From assembly GCF_020520425.1 (NCBI RefSeq), contig NC_079492.1, forward strand, positions 138,512,361-138,576,360: a stretch of 64,000 nt of DNA, written 5' to 3'. Under the pieces are notes generated by a model, which saw only the letters and a list, made by a program, of their open reading frames with translations, was not told the origin of the DNA and searched no databases. Positions 57,701 to 64,000 of this stretch are shown piece by piece (the stretch's first letter is position 1; every line of letters starts with the position of its first letter). The position numbers and the translations under genes were made by a program. The stretch is from Spinacia oleracea. Its lineage: Eukaryota; Streptophyta; Magnoliopsida; Caryophyllales; Amaranthaceae.

Positions 57701-58169
57701 TTACACATTTCTCTTACTTTATTAATTTATTATAGTCAATCAATTTTTCTATTTTTTTCTTAATATTTGTTCAAATAATAACTGTAAAGATTCTTATAAA
57801 ACGGAGGTAATACGAAGTAGTTCCTTGTAATATATTCCTAGCTAGCCCTACAGTATACGTTAGTTCAGCACCGACTTCTAATTTGTTTGACACAAGATTT
57901 CCTATCATTGGTGGAGGCGGCCGGACTCTGAAGGGAGACAATGTTATGCATGGAATATTATCCAAAAACCTGATCTGATCTTCAATCTGAATAAAAGGAT
58001 ACCCAAAATTTATATGATTATATAACCCAATATAATACTCGGTATCTAAATTTTTAACAAGTGTGTTACACAATAATGTTCCAAGAAGTTATTTTTTCTT
58101 TTCTACTTTTTTCGTGAAAATCTAATATCCTAAATTATCTACTAATCATTTTGTGCTGAGCAAATACAA
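54702..58169. other. Non-coding spacer
   Basis: No gene is supported. Around 55795-55930 there are two copies of 'acccatgaaacatcac(a/g)tgtga'-like sequence and a 'gtcccacattgataaaaaga' word reminiscent of plant LTR ends, but no bounded element. The remainder is AT-rich with short frames only. Confidence 0.45.
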
Positions 58170-58178
58170 TAATAGATA

Positions 58179-58564
58179 GGTAAATTTGTCAAAAACTACC
58201 TTATAAAATATGATTTTTGCGAAAAACTACCTTATAAAAAAAATGTTGTAATAAACTACCTTATAAAAATGTTATGTTGTTAGATACTACCTTTAGCTAG
58301 ATTATGAGCATTAATTCAAAATTACGACGTTAATTTTACTAGGTGCATATTACGCGACATCTAACGGGAAAGACGTAATTAAATGACACGTGACATATAT
58401 ATGGTAAAGTCAATCTCGGAATTTCGATGAAACGTTCGTAATTCGGGAAAAGGTAGTTTCTTACAACATAATTTTTTTTTAAGGTAGTTAATTGCAATAT
58501 TTTTTTTATAAGGTAGTTTTTTACAAATAATTAAATTTATAAGGTAGTTTTGGACAAATTTGCC
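58179..58564. mobile_element. Mutator-like MITE (family copy 3)
   Basis: The left end ggtaaatttgtcaaaaacta and right end ..tagttttggacaaatttgcc are inverted repeats with multiple 'actaccttataaa' words. A perfect 9-bp TSD TAATAGATA lies at 58170-58178 and 58565-58573. It is 386 bp and non-coding. Confidence 0.92.
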
Positions 58565-58573
58565 TAATAGATA

Positions 58574-60834
58574 TATGTTTGGTAATCAGTGTGAAACGAT
58601 ATCATAATAACCAATCTGTAAATTTTAAAGTCCATGTCTTTGAAGTTGGATATCATATTGGATATCCGATTCCTACCCGATCCTAAATTCTAGATGTCCA
58701 AAATCCGTGTATCCAAACTTTATCGATGCGATTTATCATTTATGAATATTGGTTTTAATGTTTATGGGTTATCGGATATATGATCTGATAATGATATTAT
58801 TTAGGATAAACCACCTACTCCTTACTATTTGGTGTTGGAAATAATGCAAAGAAAGAGTTTGGAGTATTTAAAGAAAATGGCTTTGTCCCACATGAAAAGA
58901 AAATGAACTTTTCCCTTTGTGTAAATATAGGGAAGTAATGTTTATACTTTGAAGTACTTCCCCTAGTGGTGTGGGCTAGAAGGGGGCATCCGCACGCGTC
59001 GTTGCCGTACGGTCGGTGTGCGGTGGGACCTCCTCTTTAGGCCAAGTCGTAACTGACGGTCCAGTCATTATTATGACACCATTCAGTTAGGTAGCTCACT
59101 CCATAACCTTTGAAATTCGAAGTGGTAATACGGAGTACTTTTACTTTTGCTTGTAAGGTTTTTTTTTAATGTAAGAGTGAGTAGTTTTTGTTAAATTTAC
59201 TCATGTAAGGTTCTTAAATGGCCAAGTAGTATGGTTGTTATTAGTTTAACTCTTTAATTTATGTATTGTTAAGCTATATTAATAAGGTTTTAGTCTAGTA
59301 CTCTAGTGGTCAATGATAAGGATATATGTACGATAGGTTTCAGGTCTCAATCCTTTACCCGTATTTGTAATTAAAAAAAATGGCGAACGACCGACTTGAA
59401 GGGGGTCCTATACGCGCGCTCAAGTTGGTCTGGGGCACTTGGGCTTAGCTTGTCTATTTCCATGGGTTAAATATTTTTCCAAACTACTTCAGAAAATAAT
59501 GAAATTGTGGACCAAAACAAAAATGATTTTGTCTGATGAATGGTCCTTAAGACATCAAGCTCAACTCCCAAAATTTCTCATTTTATATCATGTGTTAAAA
59601 TTATCTGTGGAGTCTTGTATGAATTTTAATAATAAAATGAAAATTTTCAAAATATTTATGGACTATTATTTTGATGGACCAAAACTCACAGATTAACTCG
59701 ACTCGAATTTGCGGATTAAATAAAATACTTGTACACATGACCTTAATAGAGATTTAAAAGGGAAGGGACGTACGGAGCATTACAGTAGCCAAAGCATGCT
59801 TGACACGCTAGAAAATTTAAAGGGACAAAGATTCCCACCAAAGCTAAATTAATCTACCAATTCTACAAAGCTAGTATTGCCTCACAGTTCTGACTTTGGT
59901 TTAGTCAGAGTGATAGATAAATTAGAGACATTGCCAACTAAATCTTCTTTGATTAACAGCTTTAATTATATGTTTAATCTCATTAAATAAAGTGTTTAAT
60001 TTATTACCAAAATGATCCCTATCAACTCCTAGTCATTTCCCTTGTTCTTATCTTTAACGTACTATTTAAATTAAACATGAAAATAAATAGAAAGTGAAAA
60101 ACAGGACTGAAAAAAGACAATGATTTGGTTGTGATTAAGACATGTGACCAACTAATTAATCTGTGATTAGTTAAGCACAATTGTCTGTTAATAAAGTTAG
60201 ACAAAAGAACGAAGAGTGTGGTGCCAAAAATATTACAATATTACAACCTTGCAAATCAGAAAATGTCTATGCTATAAGACAATAATACAAGGTGTATAGG
60301 TGTTACTAACTTACTATTATGTTATGTGTATCACAATTCACAACAAAATATCAACAAGTTGCATGCAAAAAAACAAGTTCAAGAGCAAACGGCAACACTA
60401 CAAGATAACAAGAGGGAGGGGGTTGTTCCCTCGGACGTACATGTCAATCCAATTTTGATTGTAATTTCGTGGGTCAAATCAGCCAAGTGAACTGTCCCAC
60501 ATGGTTACTCTTGTTCGTGTCTCTTTTAAATTAGGACGGGATATTTCATATTTGGATCGAGGAAAGAGTTTTTAAACAATCTAACAAGATTAGTTAGTTA
60601 CAACTTACAAGGAGCCTACAAACGACAAAGGATCGATATCCAATATACTCTTGATAGGTAAGGATGGCCTCGATATATTTGTATTTTTGGATTGCAAGTG
60701 TAGTTGAAAATTGAAATGCATTGTGTATGAGGATTTGATCCTGCAACCTTGAGGAGATTGTGTGAGCAGCGTGTCTCCTGTGAGACCAGTCACACCATCA
60801 ACTTGATGGTGTGACGAGCGCGAAACCAATAGCG
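58574..60834. other. Non-coding spacer with SINE-like relics
   Basis: No gene is supported. SINE-like stretches: 59285-59380 plus strand (ctctagtggtcaatgataag then aggtctcaatcct), and about 60660-60834 minus strand (B-box-like ggatcaaatcc), which abuts the EDS1-like relic. A GC-rich patch at 58970-59060 and 'tgttggaaataatgc' at 58827 resemble a copia LTR start, but no second end was found. Confidence 0.4.
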
Positions 60835-62796
60835 TTAAACCTCGTGCCTTCTCTCTCTCCCATTTCTTACATAATGTCCTTTCTTCAAGTTCTCACCACT
60901 TCTGTAATACTCTGCAATGTCTAAAGGCTCAACTAAAAGCTGATAAAAGTGAGCAGCATTCACCCACTTTCGCCGTTTGTGGAAATCATGAGGAAGTTCA
61001 TTGTTATCAATCTTACTGATTACATTGTCCCAAAAACTTGCTAGTTTGATTATGAACAAGTTGACTTGATTGTCTCTTTTCGATGCATGCTTGTCTTCGT
61101 TTGAAAGAGTCGTAGTTAGGGCTGTCAAATTTCAACCCGAACCGTTGAACCCGCTGGGTTAATCTGATTCGTTAAGAACCCGAACCGTCTCGAAAATATT
61201 AAACCGATTAAGACCCGATACCCGATAACAAACCGGCATGCGTCAACCCGAAACCGTTTCTACCCGAACCGAATTGACCCGAAAACCGTTAATGACCCGA
61301 TTTATTTCAACCCGAACCGTTTCAACCCGGGGAAAACCCGTTCACAACCCGAACTGTTTCAACCCGAACCGTTTACAACCCGAACTGTTTCAACCCGGAC
61401 CGTTTACAACCCGAACCGTTTACAACCCGTAACCCGTTTACACCCCGTTTAATTCAAACCGTTCATAACCCGCCTCAAAAATAAGTTTTTATTGAAATAT
61501 TTTCCGTCAAACCAAACAGAGCCGAAATGCTAAGATATCAAATGATATAATTCGTAAGCAATTGTACTTCTTAAACATTTATAAACAAAAGATATAATTC
61601 AATGTGCGTTGTTCAACCGAGTATTCGAACTGTTGTTTATCAACCGACTAAGTAACTAAACATGTTCTTTATTAGATGTATTTCCAGTATAGCTATATTA
61701 TTGTATAGTTATAGGCTTGTAGAATTGAATGTGCACTCTTTTCTTGACTCGTATTCAACTGACTAATCGTCTAATGGATCATTAAACTAAATTGATCTAA
61801 TTCAATACCTTATAAGCTTATAAGCTTGTAACCTAAGAACTAATCGAAAAACTATGCTATTTTAATTGAATCGACTTAATTCATTACCAATTGAACTTGT
61901 TTGCCTCGTTTCGTTAATAAACATGTTAGTCTCGTTGTTGTTTAAACCAATATGAATATATGACAAACTTGTATTTACAAACTTTACAAATTCATTACGT
62001 ATTAATTCATCATTATCGATTATTAATTACTACATTATTAGTATTTAGTTCATCAATACATATTTCGTAATACTCTAGCATGGTGGGGGAGGGCATAGAT
62101 GATTTTGATTCCATTTGAATCATTTGATTGGTAAATATTACATGACATAATAAAAGACATTGACAGACTTTTCTTAATTAAGTTTATGAAATTAATTGGA
62201 TAGTGAACATTACTACATTAGTTGTTCGTCAAAAAAGAAATAACATTAGTTGTGATTTTAGTAATAACTCGACATTGTTTGTAATTTGCATCCGAATTGA
62301 TCTGACTAAACATGAACCCGACCCGATATGAACCCGACCCGATATGATTCCGACCCGATTACAATCCGGCTAAACCCGTTAACAAACCGAACTGAATTGA
62401 CCCGACCCGACTACAAACCGACCCGATCTGACCCGACCCGGTATGAACCCGACCCGTTATGAACCCGACCCGATATGAACCTGAACCGATATGAACCCGA
62501 CTTAACCCGTTTATAACCCGACCAGGTATGAACCGACCCGATATGAACCCGACCCGATACGAACCCGACCTGTTATGAACCCGACCCGATATGAACCCGT
62601 AACACATAACCCGAACCCGAACCGAACCGTTAATTTTTCAACCCGCCCCGAACCGAACCGATAACAAAATAAACCGATTTCAACCCGAACCGATAAACCC
62701 GAACCGAAACAGAACCGATGACCCGATTTGACACCTCTAGTCGTAGTATCCCATTTGATTGTCTGACTCATCACAGGATGTTTTGTACCACTCTAT
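60835..62796 (-). pseudogene. EDS1/SAG101/PAD4-like immunity gene, C-terminal relic
   Basis: Reading the minus strand with the 61117-62739 insertion and one TSD copy removed gives EWYKTSCDESDNQMGYYDSF, then a one-base frameshift. It continues as ..SKRDNQVNLFIIKLASFWDN.. and KRRKWVNAAHFYQLLVEPLD, IAEYYRSGENLKKGHYVRNG, RERRHEV and stop. The LVEPLDIA-x-YYR block and the preceding W-x-NA are hallmarks of the EP domain shared by plant EDS1, PAD4 and SAG101 nucleotide-receptor immunity partners. SAG101 is the closest by my recollection. The N-terminal lipase-like domain is absent, an in-frame TAA lies just upstream of the first residues, and the expected downstream residues are replaced by a SINE-like sequence. 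It is therefore broken by truncation at both ends, a frameshift and a transposon. Confidence 0.75.
61117..62739. mobile_element. Non-autonomous hAT element with CCCGA-type subterminal repeats
   Basis: The left terminus TAGGGCTGTCAAATTTCAAC and right terminus ..CCCGATTTGACACCTCTA are imperfect inverted repeats. A perfect 8-bp TSD GTCGTAGT lies at 61109-61116 and 62740-62747. Both ends (61125-61470 and 62290-62725) are dense with aacccgaaccg / gacccgatatgaac words. The AT-rich centre has no transposase. The termini resemble those of the 42690 element (TAGGG(G/C)TGT..), so that family could in principle mobilise it. Confidence 0.92.
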
Positions 62797-62809
62797 TTAT
62801 AGAAGTAAC

Positions 62810-63826
62810 GCCTAAACTATGAAAGTATCTCCCATAAAACTATGAAAGTAACGCCTAAACTATAAAAAAAAACACAAGTCTAAATTATAGAAGTACCTTG
62901 AATAAACTTTAAAGGTAACAAGCCTAAACTATAAAAGTAACAAGCCTAAACTATAAAATAATAAAAGTAACAAGTCTAAAAATATTAAAATTAAGAGGCC
63001 TAAACTATAAAAGTACTCCCCCTAAAACTATAAAAGTACTCCCTCTATAACTATAAAGTAACGTTTAAACTATAAGCGTACCTCCCCTAAAACTACAAAA
63101 AAGTAACAGATCTAAACTATATAAGTAACATACCTAAACTAAAAAAGTACCTCCTCTAAAAAAAAAAAAAAAAAAAAGTAACATGTCTAAACTATAGAAT
63201 TAACATACCTAAACTAAAAATGTACCTCCCCTAAAATTATTCCGTATAAAAAAGTAACATGTCTAAACTATAGAAGTAATACATAAACTAAAAGGGTACC
63301 TCCCCTAAAACTAATCCGTATAAAAAAAGTAACATGTCTAAACTATAGAAGTAACATACATAAACTAAAAAGTTACCTCCCCTAAAACTATTCCGTATAA
63401 AAAAAGGTAACATGTCTAAACTATAGAAGTAAATACCTAAACTAAAAAAAAATACCTCCTCTAAAATTATTAAAAAAAAGTAACATGTCTAAACTATAGA
63501 AGTAACATACCTAAACTAAGAAAGTATCTCCCTTAAAACTACTCCGTATAAAAAAAAAAAAGTAACATGTATAAACTATAGAAGTAACATACCTAAACTA
63601 AAAAAAAGTACTTCCTTTAAAATTATATAAAAAAAAGTACCATGTCTAAACTATAGAAGTAACATATCCAAACTAAGAAGGTATCTCCCCTAAAACTACT
63701 CCGTACAAAAAAAAAGTAACATGTATAAACTATAGAAGTAACATACCTAAACTAAAAAAAGTACCTCCTCTAAAATTATATAAAAAAGTAACATATCTAA
63801 ACTATAGAAGTAACATACCTAAATTC
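62810..63826. repeat. About 76-bp tandem array, A-rich
   Basis: Units follow aagtaacatgtctaaactatagaagtaacatacctaaactaaaaaagtacctcccctaaaact plus an attccgtataaa variant end. The marker aaca(t)gt(c/a)taaactatag recurs about every 74-82 bp from 63180 to 63790, with shorter, more decayed units between 62810 and 63180. It replaces the expected 5' part of the EDS1-like relic. Confidence 0.88.
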
Positions 63827-64000
63827 GCAAGTGTGAACTGGTCTCAGCATCAGTTGATGGTGAGGACAGTCTCATATAAAAATTTATGTTGTGCGAGAGG
63901 GGAAGAGGTGCTCCTACCGATATAGCTACGTGGTGTATTACTTAAAAATGTACTGGTTATCCATGTAGTCAAAGGTACTTGAAAGCTTCACACTGTCATA
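63827..64000. other. Window end, no gene seen
   Basis: The sequence gtgtgaactggtctcagcatc near 63829 resembles the SINE-like segment at 60770-60810 (inverse orientation), suggesting related sequence on both sides of the relic and array. Nothing else is recognisable. Confidence 0.35.

Noticed and set aside
58827..59140. Solo copia LTR starting TGTTGGAAATAATG
   Set aside because: I found a plausible start but no matching end or TSD, so it is mentioned only in the spacer description.
60605..60829. 74-codon minus-strand frame next to the EDS1-like relic
   Set aside because: The sequence has a SINE-like B box and no EDS1-family motif; it looks like an insertion at the relic's end.

Overview
This is nuclear DNA from a flowering plant: AT-rich, split genes with GT-AG introns, and many plant-type transposable elements with intact target-site duplications (TSDs). 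The frequent 'tactccgta/acggagta' words are what I associate with Caryophyllales (spinach, beet, quinoa relatives), but that placement is a weak inference. No rRNA, tRNA, CRISPR or prokaryotic feature is supported.

Only three host genes look functional. (1) Minus strand, about 13.6-15.3 kb: a CCT-motif transcriptional regulator with poly-asparagine tracts. (2) Plus strand, 20.8-34.1 kb: a PLAC8-type cysteine-rich membrane protein. I could assemble all eight exons to one 249-residue frame with every splice junction in phase; the exons total 750 bp, spread over 13.3 kb. (3) Minus strand, 41.0-41.5 kb: an intronless RING-H2 E3 ligase resembling Arabidopsis BRH1. From memory, the order CCT - PLAC8 - RING also occurs on Arabidopsis chromosomes 1 and 5, so this appears to be a conserved gene neighbourhood inflated by transposons. 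A fourth host locus, at 60.8-62.8 kb, is a decayed C-terminal fragment of an EDS1/SAG101/PAD4-like immunity gene. It carries a frameshift and is split by a hAT element.

Most of the rest is mobile DNA. Elements with defined ends and TSDs are: a CACTA MITE (2.8 kb); four Mutator-like elements with related termini (5.5, 7.3, 36.3 and 58.2 kb); three hAT elements with 8-bp TSDs (9.0, 42.7 and 61.1 kb), the middle one carrying a nearly intact transposase gene; two non-autonomous LTR retrotransposons (26.5-29.0 kb in PLAC8 intron 4, with LTRs identical by eye, and 51.8-54.7 kb, whose interior is mostly satellite-like repeats); a truncated LINE (41.8 kb); Stowaway and Harbinger-type MITEs, a small Helitron candidate and several SINE-like relics. 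PLAC8 intron 7 holds a 1.9-kb element built around a 21-bp minisatellite. The window ends in a 76-bp tandem array.

Stretches not listed as genes or elements are AT-rich DNA in which I see no supported gene. Most open frames there are short, unconserved-looking or produced by tandem repeats.
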